A stretch of 64,000 nucleotides of DNA from a virus. A model generated the notes under the pieces. The model saw nothing but the letters and a program-made list of their open reading frames with translations, did no database searches and was not told the DNA's origin. The stretch lies in the IMG/VR virus record IMGVR_UViG_3300046007_003307, positions 41,120 through 105,119 of that record. The stretch is one strand, 5' to 3'. Position numbers and translations under genes: made by a program. This document shows, in pieces, positions 44,898 through 52,392 of this stretch; the stretch's first letter is position 1; each line of letters starts with the position of its first letter.

Positions 44898-45194
44898 TTA
44901 TAAAAATCTTAGTGCATAATCTGTATATTGTATTTGAGACACGTCACCGTAGAATACAATTTGTTTTAGATCGAGCATATAATTATCGTCAGCAGCCCAC
45001 TGTAACTTTACTCCGTTGTCTTCTACCCATTGTGCCTGCGGCGTAAGATTAAATTTTTCTGCCACCTTACGAAATATTTCGTATTCACTGGCTTCATTAT
45101 TAGGCACTGAGCCGATGAAAAATCGAACACGTCGAGTGTTTTCAGTCTTAGACTGCCATTGGTGCTGATATTGGTGCAAGTGAGTTATAGCCAT
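44898..45194 (-). CDS. Hypothetical protein (98 aa)
   Basis: Not recognised. Mixed alpha/beta sequence with RVRFFIGSVP, a helix EYEIFRKVAEKFN and LKQIVFYGDVSQIQYTDYALRF at the end. The first 47 bases overlap the end of thymidylate synthase in another frame, and no good ribosome binding site is seen, so the true start could be a few codons downstream (TTG near 45179). Lies in the same operon as the thymidylate synthase. Confidence 0.5.
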   Translation of the reverse strand: MAITHLHQYQHQWQSKTENTRRVRFFIGSVPNNEASEYEIFRKVAEKFNLTPQAQWVEDNGVKLQWAADDNYMLDLKQIVFYGDVSQIQYTDYALRFL

Positions 45195-46026
45195 CTAGTC
45201 TAAAGTCTTCCATGGTAAATTTAGTAATATCAGTAACAGCTGGATTGATCCAAAGTTGTGGTGCAGGTAAGGGTTCACGTGATAGTTGTTCTTTTACCTG
45301 ATCTACATGATTCAAATATATGTGTGCGTCACCGAGTACGTGAACAAACTCGCCTACCCCAAGGCCACACACTTGGGCTACCATATGCGTTAGCAGGCTG
45401 TAGGACGCTATATTAAAAGGCACGCCTAAAAACATATCGCATGATCGTTGATACATTTGACACGACAACTTATTATCTGCACTTACGTAAAACTGTGCAA
45501 AACAATGACACGGTGGTAGAGCCATAGAGCTTAATTCTCCCGGATTCCACGCAGTTAATATGTGTCTACGTCCATACGGATCTGTTTTGATATTGTGAAT
45601 AAGTTCTGCTAATTGATCTATTTCTACTGGCTCACTTTCACTCGAGCTAACCCAACGTTTTAATTGTGTACGCCAGTGACGCCACTGTACACCGTATACA
45701 CGACCTAGATCACCCGGAAACTTAGCATTGGGTTTCCAATATGGTGATGTTGCATTGTCTGTCCATATAGTACGTTTACCACTATCGCGTGTACCGTGTA
45801 GTATTTCTGCTAGTCTGCGTTCATCACCACTACCTTCAATAAACCAAAGTAGTTCACTGAGACAGGCTTTGAATGCTAGTTTTTTGGTAGTAACAGCTGG
45901 AAAGCCCTTGCTCAAGTCATAGCGTTGTTGCATACCAAATATGCCAATTGTGCCAGTGCCTGTGCGATCTTCTCGTACAGTGCCATTATTTAAAACTGTA
46001 TGTAATGCGTCAAGATATGTTTTCAT
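45148..46026 (-). CDS. thyA: Thymidylate synthase (292 aa)
   Basis: Converts dUMP and methylene-THF to TMP and DHF. Catalytic Cys is C173 in ALPPCHCFAQF; also RTGTGT near 21-26, QRSCDMFLGVPFNIASY (dUMP binding), and HVLGDAHIYLNH. Ends in PMAV, the usual closing C-terminus. Length 292 compares with 264 in E. coli and 286 in T4. A near-perfect internal promoter sits 107 bases upstream inside the SGNH gene. Works with DHFR (46705) and dCMP deaminase (36390). Confidence 0.96.
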   Translation of the reverse strand: MKTYLDALHTVLNNGTVREDRTGTGTIGIFGMQQRYDLSKGFPAVTTKKLAFKACLSELLWFIEGSGDERRLAEILHGTRDSGKRTIWTDNATSPYWKPNAKFPGDLGRVYGVQWRHWRTQLKRWVSSSESEPVEIDQLAELIHNIKTDPYGRRHILTAWNPGELSSMALPPCHCFAQFYVSADNKLSCQMYQRSCDMFLGVPFNIASYSLLTHMVAQVCGLGVGEFVHVLGDAHIYLNHVDQVKEQLSREPLPAPQLWINPAVTDITKFTMEDFRLDGYNSLAPISAPMAV

Positions 46027-46705
46027 GTGTAATTAGATATTCAAAAAGTTTTCGATGGGCATGCCGATTTGGGTGTCTTCCGTCGGGCCAAAATAATTCT
46101 TTATTATCAAAAATTGAGTCCTGTAATGTTTTATTATATATTAGATTGTCCAAGCTGTCAACATCGAAATGCCGCCAGGATTGATCGATCCAGTCCGAAA
46201 ACCAAATTTTAGGATGAATAAACGCGGGCATTAACAATTCGGGTATGCTGGGAATAACAGGAGATAAATTTGTATACTGTTCAATTAATTCTAGATTTAA
46301 TTTGCTACATCCGCCTAGGCATATAATTTTTTTATCAAATGAATTTAATATTTTATAGGTATTATCTATTAGACTATTCTGTTTGGTAAGTAAATTCTCA
46401 AATGTATCAACCCATTTATCTCCATATGGACGTAGATCGCGGATAGGATCTGTTTGAAACCATATAATATGATCGTAGCATCGTAACTCTAATTGTTGTA
46501 ATTTTACTAATATTTCTTTATTAGATGCACCACCTTGGGAAATATTAGTAACAGCATGACCTAGTTCTAATAGATAGTACTCTAAACCACGGTGAGTAAT
46601 AATATAAGACTCATCTAATTCATCACCATCTTCCCACTTCCGTTCGCCGGCTCCCCACCCCCATTCGCCACACCCCCACGAATCGCCTGCAATTAATATT
46701 TTCAT
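46010..46705 (-). CDS. SGNH-hydrolase-like protein (231 aa)
   Basis: Block I ILIAGDSWGCGEWGW with the Ser at residue 8, NISQGGASNKE (Gly/Asn blocks), and DGRHPNRHAHRKLFEYL near the end with D and H of the catalytic set. No signal peptide. Placed between DHFR and thymidylate synthase, away from the sugar genes, it overlaps both (TAATG upstream, 17 bases downstream). Similar to the four other SGNH proteins of the window. Carries a promoter for the thymidylate synthase inside its coding region. Confidence 0.62.
   Translation of the reverse strand: MKILIAGDSWGCGEWGWGAGERKWEDGDELDESYIITHRGLEYYLLELGHAVTNISQGGASNKEILVKLQQLELRCYDHIIWFQTDPIRDLRPYGDKWVDTFENLLTKQNSLIDNTYKILNSFDKKIICLGGCSKLNLELIEQYTNLSPVIPSIPELLMPAFIHPKIWFSDWIDQSWRHFDVDSLDNLIYNKTLQDSIFDNKELFWPDGRHPNRHAHRKLFEYLITHENIS
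46133..46161 (-). promoter_or_regulatory. Internal sigma-70 promoter TTGACA-17-TATAAT before thyA
   Basis: Read on the minus strand, TTGACA (46156-46161) and TATAAT (46133-46138) are 17 bases apart inside the SGNH coding region. The start point would be near 46126, about 100 bases before thyA. Perfect hexamers at optimal spacing make chance unlikely. Confidence 0.65.
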
Positions 46706-47208
46706 TATTTAAAAAACATTACTCGATCCCACGTTTCGTAGGTGCAGTTGTCACCGGGCTTAACTGATTTAATTTGAAAGCATGCCAGCATACTTTCCAA
46801 CTGAATACGTGTGTCAGTAAACCAAGCACCTTTGATTCGTGTAAGTAATACTCTATCAACAATACTTTCTGTTGCTTCGTATAACTGTCGACCACCAATA
46901 ACATACACATCTTTAGAGGGATTATCCTTTTGTAACTGTAGTATATTCTCTACAGGGTTACTAGGAATCCATTTAACCAGGTGTTGATATTGTTGTGCTA
47001 CATGTCGGCTACTAACAACATAGTTTTCACGATTGGGCAATGGCTTAGGCATCTTAGGATCATCCCAAGTGTTACGACCCATGACTACAATATTACCTGT
47101 AGTGTGTTGAGCAAACCAACGCATATCTTCTTTATTATGTGGCCAAGGCAAGGTACCTCTGTTACCAATACCTCCAGTATTGGTAGAAGCTAAAATTGAT
47201 ATAATCAT
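46705..47208 (-). CDS. Dihydrofolate reductase (167 aa)
   Basis: Reduces dihydrofolate made by thymidylate synthase. IGNRGTLPWP at 14-23, D28 in the KEDMRWF helix (catalytic acid), VVMGRNTWDD near 41-50, and VYVIGGRQLYE (NADPH loop) near 102-112. Length 167 is typical. Start and stop overlap neighbours (ATGA, TAATG). Encoded next to its pathway partner thyA with only the SGNH gene between. Confidence 0.92.
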   Translation of the reverse strand: MIISILASTNTGGIGNRGTLPWPHNKEDMRWFAQHTTGNIVVMGRNTWDDPKMPKPLPNRENYVVSSRHVAQQYQHLVKWIPSNPVENILQLQKDNPSKDVYVIGGRQLYEATESIVDRVLLTRIKGAWFTDTRIQLESMLACFQIKSVKPGDNCTYETWDRVMFFK

Positions 47209-47561
47209 AGGTTCTTAAGTACCTTGTCTGTCTCGGGTTGAACAGCGCCAACTACTTTATCAATGTCAATAAAGAAGTCTACAGTTTCAATATACTCGTC
47301 TAGGTCTTGAAACTTAGCATTGAGCAAATCTTCAATATCATCTGGGTCCTGTCCGTCATCGAGTAATTGTTTAACATCAATTGAAAGGTCAGTGCCATCA
47401 ACGAGCTTAACGATAATACGTTGTAGCACGGTAACTGGCACTTCCTTTTTATCAACGTCTCTAACAATATCTTGCCAACGTTTCTTAACACTCATGTTAA
47501 GTTTCTTGCCTGGTGTAGCTTTACGCCGCGGCTTTTTTGGTTGTGGTAGGTTTTCTGGCAT
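47205..47561 (-). CDS. Conserved hypothetical protein (118 aa)
   Basis: A basic, Lys/Pro-rich N-terminus (residues 1-20) leads into MSVKKRWQDIVRDVDKKEVP and then an acidic domain with SIDVKQLLDDGQDPDDIEDLL and a C-terminus rich in Asp. I recall related proteins in T4-like cyanophages, without known function. The 5' end overlaps the upstream gene by 41 bases in another frame; Met at 47495 is a possible alternative start that would avoid this. Coupled to DHFR by ATGA. Confidence 0.6.
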   Translation of the reverse strand: MPENLPQPKKPRRKATPGKKLNMSVKKRWQDIVRDVDKKEVPVTVLQRIIVKLVDGTDLSIDVKQLLDDGQDPDDIEDLLNAKFQDLDEYIETVDFFIDIDKVVGAVQPETDKVLKNL

Positions 47562-48222
47562 TTGTTTTCTTCGCAGGAGTTGTTGTTGTAGTTGCTTTTG
47601 CTACTTTTGCCTTAGTTACCTTAGGTGCTAGTGCGTTTGCTTCTTCTTTTAATCTTTTAGCTTCAGCCAATAAACTCTTAGCTTCAGATTCCATTTTATT
47701 GGCCTGTGCTATGCGTTGATTTGCAATATCAGCATCGGACAATACACCATCTGTGTTAACACTAGCTGATGTAGTATTTACACTTTCTGCCGTAGTTCTT
47801 GCCGGCTCACCTAACTCTCTACCTTCCCATCTTTGCCCTTGATCTGCCTTGGCTAATTTTTCAGTTGCGGCTTCACCTTTAGCAATTTCATTTAGTAAAG
47901 TGTTTAATTCATCTAAGCGTACTGAACTAGCTGAAGTTGGTGTTACAATAACTTGGTTAGTTGGTACTTTTGACATCAACCCACCGCGGTGAATTGTAGT
48001 TAAACAATTTTGACCATCTGCCATAGTATGACGGAATAGTGCATCAGCAAAGTCATTGGCCTGTTGACCAATGTCGCTTTCTAACACCTTCATTAATTCA
48101 TCATGAATGCGCATTGGTAATGTTTCACTGTAGATCACTAAACACATGTGATCTTCGTCCGGTACTTGTCTATATGCAATAACAACTCGCTTGTTATTGT
48201 GTCTACCTACGTGCTTAATCAT
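47521..48222 (-). CDS. Conserved T4-like phage protein of unknown function (233 aa)
   Basis: Start 48222 is chosen because AGGAG lies 8 bases upstream; the frame extends another 15 residues without a ribosome binding site. Conserved-looking domain in the first 130 residues: MIKHVGRHNNKRVVIAYRQV, DHMCLVIYSE, ADALFRHTMADGQNCL, VPTNQVIVTPT, VRLDELNTLLNE. A heptad-like helix (about 165-200) follows, then a Lys/Thr/Ala-rich tail. The pattern matches a protein I remember in many marine T4-like phages; its role is unknown. Confidence 0.65.
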   Translation of the reverse strand: MIKHVGRHNNKRVVIAYRQVPDEDHMCLVIYSETLPMRIHDELMKVLESDIGQQANDFADALFRHTMADGQNCLTTIHRGGLMSKVPTNQVIVTPTSASSVRLDELNTLLNEIAKGEAATEKLAKADQGQRWEGRELGEPARTTAESVNTTSASVNTDGVLSDADIANQRIAQANKMESEAKSLLAEAKRLKEEANALAPKVTKAKVAKATTTTTPAKKTNARKPTTTKKAAA

Positions 48223-48226
48223 AGTA

Positions 48227-48478
48227 TTACTCCTGTGCAGCAGTTTCTGGTTTAGAAATTGCACCAACGCTGTCTAAAAATGCAATTAATTTATTGTATA
48301 ACGTGCCAACGTTGGCTAACTCTTCGGCCCGATATGCGCCGCGTTGTGAGGTAAGTTGGATGATTTGTGCAACAAGAACTAAATCTTGAATTGTTAAACT
48401 TGGTACTTGTGGTTGTTGTGTTTCGTTAGATTCAACAGGCGTTGAATTTTCTGTTGCGGTTGTTTCTGCTTTGGCCAT
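48227..48478 (-). CDS. Conserved phage protein (83 aa)
   Basis: Residues 1-28 are polar and disordered; a helical domain follows with LTIQDLVLVAQIIQL, RGAYRAEELANVG and LYNKLIAFLD. AAGGAG lies 9 bases before the ATG. Such LT.QDL...RGA(Y/F) small proteins are common in marine T4-like phages, from memory, with no assigned role. Separated by 4 bases from the next gene of the operon. Confidence 0.62.
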   Translation of the reverse strand: MAKAETTATENSTPVESNETQQPQVPSLTIQDLVLVAQIIQLTSQRGAYRAEELANVGTLYNKLIAFLDSVGAISKPETAAQE

Positions 48479-48538
48479 TAAAAAGTTCTCCTTGGGATAA
48501 CTTTATTTACCATGGTCTTAACAGGTGGAAATATTTTA

Positions 48539-48829
48539 TTACCACATAATATTAGATTGATTAAGTTGAGGTAGAAACAAGGCAAAATAACTAGCTTCAC
48601 TAGCCAATTCAAATGCGATGCAATATTGTCGTGCGATAACACCAGACTCTTGCTTGACATCAATCTGTCCAGAGTAGAAGCGTCCTTCTAAGTTCTCATA
48701 GAGCCAGTCAACCAGATCCTTGTCTTGTACAGCAAGGTCGAATATTACAGGAGTAAAGTGAGGCGGGCAATGACTAAGTTGTCTTAGTCCGTGTACATTG
48801 AGTGGGTTAGGTTCGTTATGTTTTAACAT
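48539..48829 (-). CDS. Hypothetical protein (96 aa)
   Basis: Not recognised. Starts MLKHNEPNPLNVHGLRQL, with FTPVIFDLAVQDKDLVDWLYENLEGRFY and a Phe/Leu-rich C-terminus ending NQSNIMW. The ATG overlaps the stop of the upstream 56-residue gene (TAATG), which fixes the start. A 60-base gap follows, with nothing obvious in it except the ribosome binding site of the next gene. Confidence 0.55.
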   Translation of the reverse strand: MLKHNEPNPLNVHGLRQLSHCPPHFTPVIFDLAVQDKDLVDWLYENLEGRFYSGQIDVKQESGVIARQYCIAFELASEASYFALFLPQLNQSNIMW

Positions 48830-48999
48830 TATTTTAACTGCATAATACGACTAATTTCTGCGTGGGCTTCTGTGCAGTCTAACTGTTCTTCAAAAATATC
48901 AGCCCAGGTTGTTTCTTCCATCATATTGTATGCTGGAGTTGAGATAACATGTTTGTATGTAATGGACCAAACTCCCCAAGTGTTTTCATTTGGATTCAT
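48829..48999 (-). CDS. Small acidic protein (56 aa)
   Basis: ATG 48999 with AAGGA 8-12 bases upstream; TAA overlaps the next ATG (TAATG). Sequence begins MNPNENTWGVWSITYKH and continues MMEETTWADIFEEQLDC; it is acidic, Trp-rich and soluble. It fills the 190-base space between the HIT protein and the 96-residue gene, in an operon with almost no intergenic DNA. Family unknown. Confidence 0.6.
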   Translation of the reverse strand: MNPNENTWGVWSITYKHVISTPAYNMMEETTWADIFEEQLDCTEAHAEISRIMQLK

Positions 49000-49009
49000 T
49001 TATTTTTCC

Positions 49010-49465
49010 TTAATCTCTAGCATCGCCAAAGTCACTATACCATTTATTTACTTCGTCGTAGGCATCACCGATTCCTTTGCTCTTATAATTACCCAAGTGA
49101 GGAATAACATTACGCACACCACCACGTGGATCAGTGACATCACCCTTGCGTCGAGGAATCATATGTACATGTGGCCAAGCAACTGTTTGTCCGGCCGCTT
49201 CACCAACATTAATGCCAATGTTATATCCATCACAGTTACCTTCGGCAACCATACGTTGTCCTTGCGCAATGGCATCAGCTACTGCGTCGGCTAACACATC
49301 TACGGTATTATACTTAGGCACAAACAGCAGGTGCCCGTAGCTGACAGGAAAGCCATCTTTAAAAATAGCAATGTGAAAGTCTTCTTCTACTAATGTAGTC
49401 CACGGTGCTTGTTCGGGTGTACATTCGCTTAATTCATAGGGCAATGATTCAATTATTTTTGTCAT
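49010..49465 (-). CDS. HIT-family nucleotide hydrolase-like protein (151 aa)
   Basis: The start at 49465 is chosen because it begins the conserved domain behind an AGGA site; the frame is open for another 78 residues of low likelihood. HIT domain: SYGHLLFVPKYN, INVGEAAGQTV and the triad region WPHVHMIPRR (H99, H101). In the standard H-x-H-x-H motif the first His is Trp (W97), but the central catalytic His (H99) is kept. Members hydrolyse nucleoside phosphoramidates or dinucleotides. Probably a nucleotide-salvage or signalling enzyme. Confidence 0.8.
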   Translation of the reverse strand: MTKIIESLPYELSECTPEQAPWTTLVEEDFHIAIFKDGFPVSYGHLLFVPKYNTVDVLADAVADAIAQGQRMVAEGNCDGYNIGINVGEAAGQTVAWPHVHMIPRRKGDVTDPRGGVRNVIPHLGNYKSKGIGDAYDEVNKWYSDFGDARD

Positions 49466-49475
49466 AGTATTTTTC

Positions 49476-49922
49476 CTAAAATGGTATTGCACTGTAATCA
49501 ACTTCGTCGTCAATATCGTACTCTTCTTCAAGATGCAAGCGCCATTCGTCAACACTGGTACATCCGACAGTGCCTTTAACTTCACGACCAGTTTTAATGG
49601 TGCGTAGTAATTGCCGATTACGTTCGACTTGTTCTTTTTCCTTACGTTTCTTATCATTGCCAAGTTTAAGCATCTCTTCGTAGCCGCGAGCCCATTCAAC
49701 GCCAGTTAACCAGGTATTGATCTCCTCAAGTGTACCTATAAAGATATCGGCATCACGACTGTAGTGTGGTAAACAATCTTCCTTAGGTTTTAAACAGATA
49801 TAACTTATAATGTTGTTAGCACCATAGTTATAATTAGCTGAAGAAGAAAACTTAAACCCAAGCTCTTCTGCTCGAGCTTCTACACGTTTCATACGCTGTA
49901 CATCATCCCAACCTAAGGCCAT
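49476..49922 (-). CDS. Hypothetical protein (148 aa)
   Basis: Not recognised. The first helix is MALGWDDVQRMKRVEARAEELGFKF, then an aromatic strand region and CLPHYSRDADIFIGTLEEINTWLTG, followed by a highly charged helix (KKRKEKEQVERNRQL) and an acidic C-terminus. Its ATG overlaps the stop of the gene before it (TAATG). Cytoplasmic; the charged helix suggests a coiled coil or nucleic-acid contact. Confidence 0.6.
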   Translation of the reverse strand: MALGWDDVQRMKRVEARAEELGFKFSSSANYNYGANNIISYICLKPKEDCLPHYSRDADIFIGTLEEINTWLTGVEWARGYEEMLKLGNDKKRKEKEQVERNRQLLRTIKTGREVKGTVGCTSVDEWRLHLEEEYDIDDEVDYSAIPF

Positions 49923-50380
49923 TATCGTTTTTCCAATTCTTTTATGAAGTCTTCAGCAAGCATACCAGAACTTGCGCCTTTATAGTTAGGATCATCACCG
50001 GCACTCCAACTTGGACCCCACATAGGAGTTGGTTTAGAAGTAGTTGGTGTACCGATCGGACCAAACGGACTGCCCGGATTGTATGGTGGTGTAAATGGTT
50101 CAACTTGACGCTTTTGTTGATCCCATTTAATCTTGTTTAGATCATCTTCTAAACGACCTAATCGTTGATTAAGATTGCGCATATCCTCAAACACACGTGC
50201 TAGCGGACCGTTGCGTAGCATTTGATCAGGATGTTCTGATGTACACAGCACAGTTATAGTCATAAGCGCACGTAAGGAGTCCTTAATGCGTTGATCGTCT
50301 GACTCTAGTGCAGAATCAATGACTCGAATAATCTGTTCAAGATCAAAGTCTTTTTGGTCTTTTAGCCTACCTGTACTCAT
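49922..50380 (-). CDS. Conserved phage protein with helical head and Pro-rich tail (152 aa)
   Basis: Residues 1-90 are helical (LEQIIRVIDSALESDD, LRALMTITVLCTSEHPD, LNQRLGRLEDDL) and look like a coiled coil; residues 95-140 are Pro/Gly/Ser-rich and disordered (PPYNPGSPFGPIGTP). A short helix ends the protein (DFIKELEKR). Similar head domains occur in T4-like cyanophage proteins of unknown function, as far as I recall. Coupled to both neighbours by TAATG. Confidence 0.58.
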   Translation of the reverse strand: MSTGRLKDQKDFDLEQIIRVIDSALESDDQRIKDSLRALMTITVLCTSEHPDQMLRNGPLARVFEDMRNLNQRLGRLEDDLNKIKWDQQKRQVEPFTPPYNPGSPFGPIGTPTTSKPTPMWGPSWSAGDDPNYKGASSGMLAEDFIKELEKR

Positions 50381-50715
50381 TACTCAACCACCTCTAACTT
50401 AGGTTTGGTTTTAAGTCGAGTTACATTCTTTGGCTTTTCTGGAGTAGCAGGTCTATAGTGGGTTGCTACTTCCACAATAGGAAAAACCCAAGAATTCTCT
50501 TCTTTATTATCACCAAAGAAGTATTCTAACAATTTCTTACCAAACCCTTTACGGTTTGGCACAGCCATAACCATTATTTTACCCGACAATTCATTATACT
50601 GTTCGGTGGTGATGTATTTGTACTTCCATAGATAAGCAAGTGTGTCGTGTGTAGCACTAGACATTTGCTCTGCTAACTCTGTAGGACTATAACTAAAACT
50701 TTGATATACTGACAT
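50380..50715 (-). CDS. Hypothetical protein (111 aa)
   Basis: Not recognised. It has ELAEQMSSATHDTLAYLWKYKYITTEQYNEL (helical), then VMAVPNRKGFGKKLLEYFFG and a basic tail (KPKNVTRLKTKPKLEV). Coupled to the HExxH/VWA gene by TAATG, so it may work with it. No membrane segment. Confidence 0.55.
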   Translation of the reverse strand: MSVYQSFSYSPTELAEQMSSATHDTLAYLWKYKYITTEQYNELSGKIMVMAVPNRKGFGKKLLEYFFGDNKEENSWVFPIVEVATHYRPATPEKPKNVTRLKTKPKLEVVE

Positions 50716-51989
50716 TAATTGGATCCTTTCGATAAATCATAATAAGCTGTAATACCAAACGGCGCTTCGATACTAGTAGTACCGTGTATTACAAATAATG
50801 TGTCTGCGTAACTCTCGTCACCCCAACCACCACCTGGGTAACCATCTGTAAACATAATAAACAATTTTGGCGCAATTTCATTTTCACGCATAAATTCCCA
50901 ATTACATTCAAAGTCTGTACCACCGCCACCTTGTAATTCGTAAGTGTCAATGTCGTCAATGTTATCTGGCGTGAATTTTTCGTAACCATAAACATCTGTA
51001 TCAAATGACCATACATCAAGTTTAAAGTCGTCAAACGCCTCCATAATACCTTTAACTTCACTTAAGATATCACGCAACATACCTTCACTCATACTGCCCG
51101 ACGCATCAATGCTAACACTAACATCAATTGTTTCTGCAAAGTTGCTACCTGGCAAAATTGCATCTAAATGTTGCCCTTTTCTATTCATACGTGCCCAGGT
51201 AAAGTCAGCACGTACTAAACTCTGTACCTGTTGTCTAATCAGTTCACGCCAGTTTAGTTGTGGGTTTGTTAGCTTATTAATCAAACGTTTAACACCCATT
51301 GGCAAGTTACCTGCACCTGCCGCTTCTGCCGCTTGTAGTACAGCTTCGCGTATTTCGTCACGCAATGCTTTCTTTTCTTCAGCAGTCATTTTAGCAGGGC
51401 GACCATCTTTGCCCTCGCCGTTGCCGTCACTATCGCCTTCACCAGCATCGTCATCATCATCTAAGTGTTCATCTAACAATTGTTTAAGCAAATCATTAAC
51501 GTTAATTTTTTCAGCGTTTTCATACAGCAAGTCATACACTTCTTCTGAGCTCATTCCTGCATATTTTTTATCATACAAAATCGGCACACTTGTAATTTTC
51601 TCACCGATCTTGCTGTTAATTAAATCAGCATTAACACAATAGTCTGCCGCAACGTTATACAATTGCGCATCTCTATCTTGTCTACGTCCCATGTGATCGT
51701 AAACTACATGCAACACTTCATGCCCAACTAAAAACTCCACTTGTTTCTGTGGCAGTTTGTTTACAAATTCACTGTTATAGTAAAAATTACGTCCGTCTGT
51801 AGCCGCAGTACTACACCACTCATCAGCGTTAACTAATTTTAAGCGTGTTGCTAAGTTGCCAAAAAATGGCGCCTTAAGCAATAGCGCAATACGTGCCGTA
51901 ATAAGTTTTTCACGTACAGCCGCATCAATACGTGCGTCTGTTACTGTTACAACTTTTTTCTTTTCTGCGCTAGTTGTTGCTGTTGCCAT
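50715..51989 (-). CDS. HExxH metallopeptidase-like protein with VWA domain (DUF2201 type, 424 aa)
   Basis: N-terminal zinc-binding motif H90-E-VL-H94...YDH99, inside a DUF2201_N-like domain; an acidic linker of Asp/Glu/Gly around 178-195; C-terminal VWA-like domain with the MIDAS motif D295-A-S-G-S299 and the later GGGGTDF and MFTDG blocks. VWA proteins of this type are partners of MoxR AAA ATPases, and such an ATPase is encoded just upstream at 52393. Together they may remodel a host or virion complex. Whether the zinc site is proteolytic is unproven. First gene of the long minus operon, with its own perfect promoter. Confidence 0.82.
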   Translation of the reverse strand: MATATTSAEKKKVVTVTDARIDAAVREKLITARIALLLKAPFFGNLATRLKLVNADEWCSTAATDGRNFYYNSEFVNKLPQKQVEFLVGHEVLHVVYDHMGRRQDRDAQLYNVAADYCVNADLINSKIGEKITSVPILYDKKYAGMSSEEVYDLLYENAEKINVNDLLKQLLDEHLDDDDDAGEGDSDGNGEGKDGRPAKMTAEEKKALRDEIREAVLQAAEAAGAGNLPMGVKRLINKLTNPQLNWRELIRQQVQSLVRADFTWARMNRKGQHLDAILPGSNFAETIDVSVSIDASGSMSEGMLRDILSEVKGIMEAFDDFKLDVWSFDTDVYGYEKFTPDNIDDIDTYELQGGGGTDFECNWEFMRENEIAPKLFIMFTDGYPGGGWGDESYADTLFVIHGTTSIEAPFGITAYYDLSKGSN

Positions 51990-52020
51990 TACCTGCTCCT
52001 AATTGTTTACTATAACAGCT

Positions 52021-52049
52021 ATTATACATTCAAATGTGGTGTTTGTCAA
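52021..52049 (-). promoter_or_regulatory. Sigma-70 promoter TTGACA-17-TATAAT for the 51989-39173 operon
   Basis: TTGACA (52044-52049) and TATAAT (52021-52026) on the minus strand with 17 bases between. The -35 overlaps the stop codon of the upstream gene. The leader of about 25 bases carries AGGAG before the ATG at 51989. This is the only clear promoter I saw ahead of the 12.8-kb operon apart from the internal one before thyA. Confidence 0.85.
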
Positions 52050-52357
52050 GTGCTGTGTGCCAAGGTGAAGAATGCCAATGCTTCTTCCGTTACATAAATT
52101 CTTAATAGGTGGTGATCAGATTGCCAAGCCCACTTTGGAGTTTGGTGGGTAAGACTGTTTATTCGATGACACTTACCAAGTTCGGCGCTTGGACCAAACT
52201 TCTCCCAAAACCAAACACGGTGTTTGAGAAAATTTAATTCGTTATCTGATATATTACTAAACCCACGTCGAACATAAACATTATAATTTATATAATGATT
52301 AAACAGTTCGTGACCAGTATGTCTACGGTCCATCTTAGTTATTTTGAAATCACTCAT
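52046..52357 (-). CDS. Hypothetical protein (103 aa)
   Basis: Not recognised. Aromatic- and Arg-rich: LFNHYINYNVYVRRGFSN, NELNFLKHRVWFWEKFG and DHHLLRIYVTEEALAFF. The gene starts 8 bases downstream of a terminator hairpin, with no good ribosome binding site. It could be expressed by readthrough only. Met at residue 9 is an alternative start. The composition looks like coding sequence, but expression is uncertain. Confidence 0.48.
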   Translation of the reverse strand: MSDFKITKMDRRHTGHELFNHYINYNVYVRRGFSNISDNELNFLKHRVWFWEKFGPSAELGKCHRINSLTHQTPKWAWQSDHHLLRIYVTEEALAFFTLAHST

Positions 52358-52364
52358 CGAATGT

Positions 52365-52387
52365 AAAAAGCCCCTTGCGGGGCTTTT
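52365..52387 (-). terminator. Intrinsic terminator after the MoxR gene
   Basis: On the minus strand AAAAGCCCC pairs with GGGGCTTTT around a GCAA tetraloop (GNRA type), followed by T. A 9-bp stem with four G-C pairs lies 5 bases after the MoxR stop codon. It separates the MoxR transcript from the 103-residue gene and from the VWA operon. Confidence 0.85.
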
Positions 52388-52392
52388 CCTTA

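Noticed and set aside
48872-49294. 140-codon plus-strand frame antisense to the HIT gene
   Set aside because: The opposite strand encodes the HIT domain and the 56-residue gene with ribosome binding sites. The plus-strand product has no recognisable motif and is the only plus-strand candidate in a long minus region.
51109-51642. 177-codon plus-strand frame antisense to the VWA gene
   Set aside because: The Ser-rich composition mirrors the Asp/Glu linker and MIDAS region of the minus-strand gene; there is no promoter or ribosome binding site.
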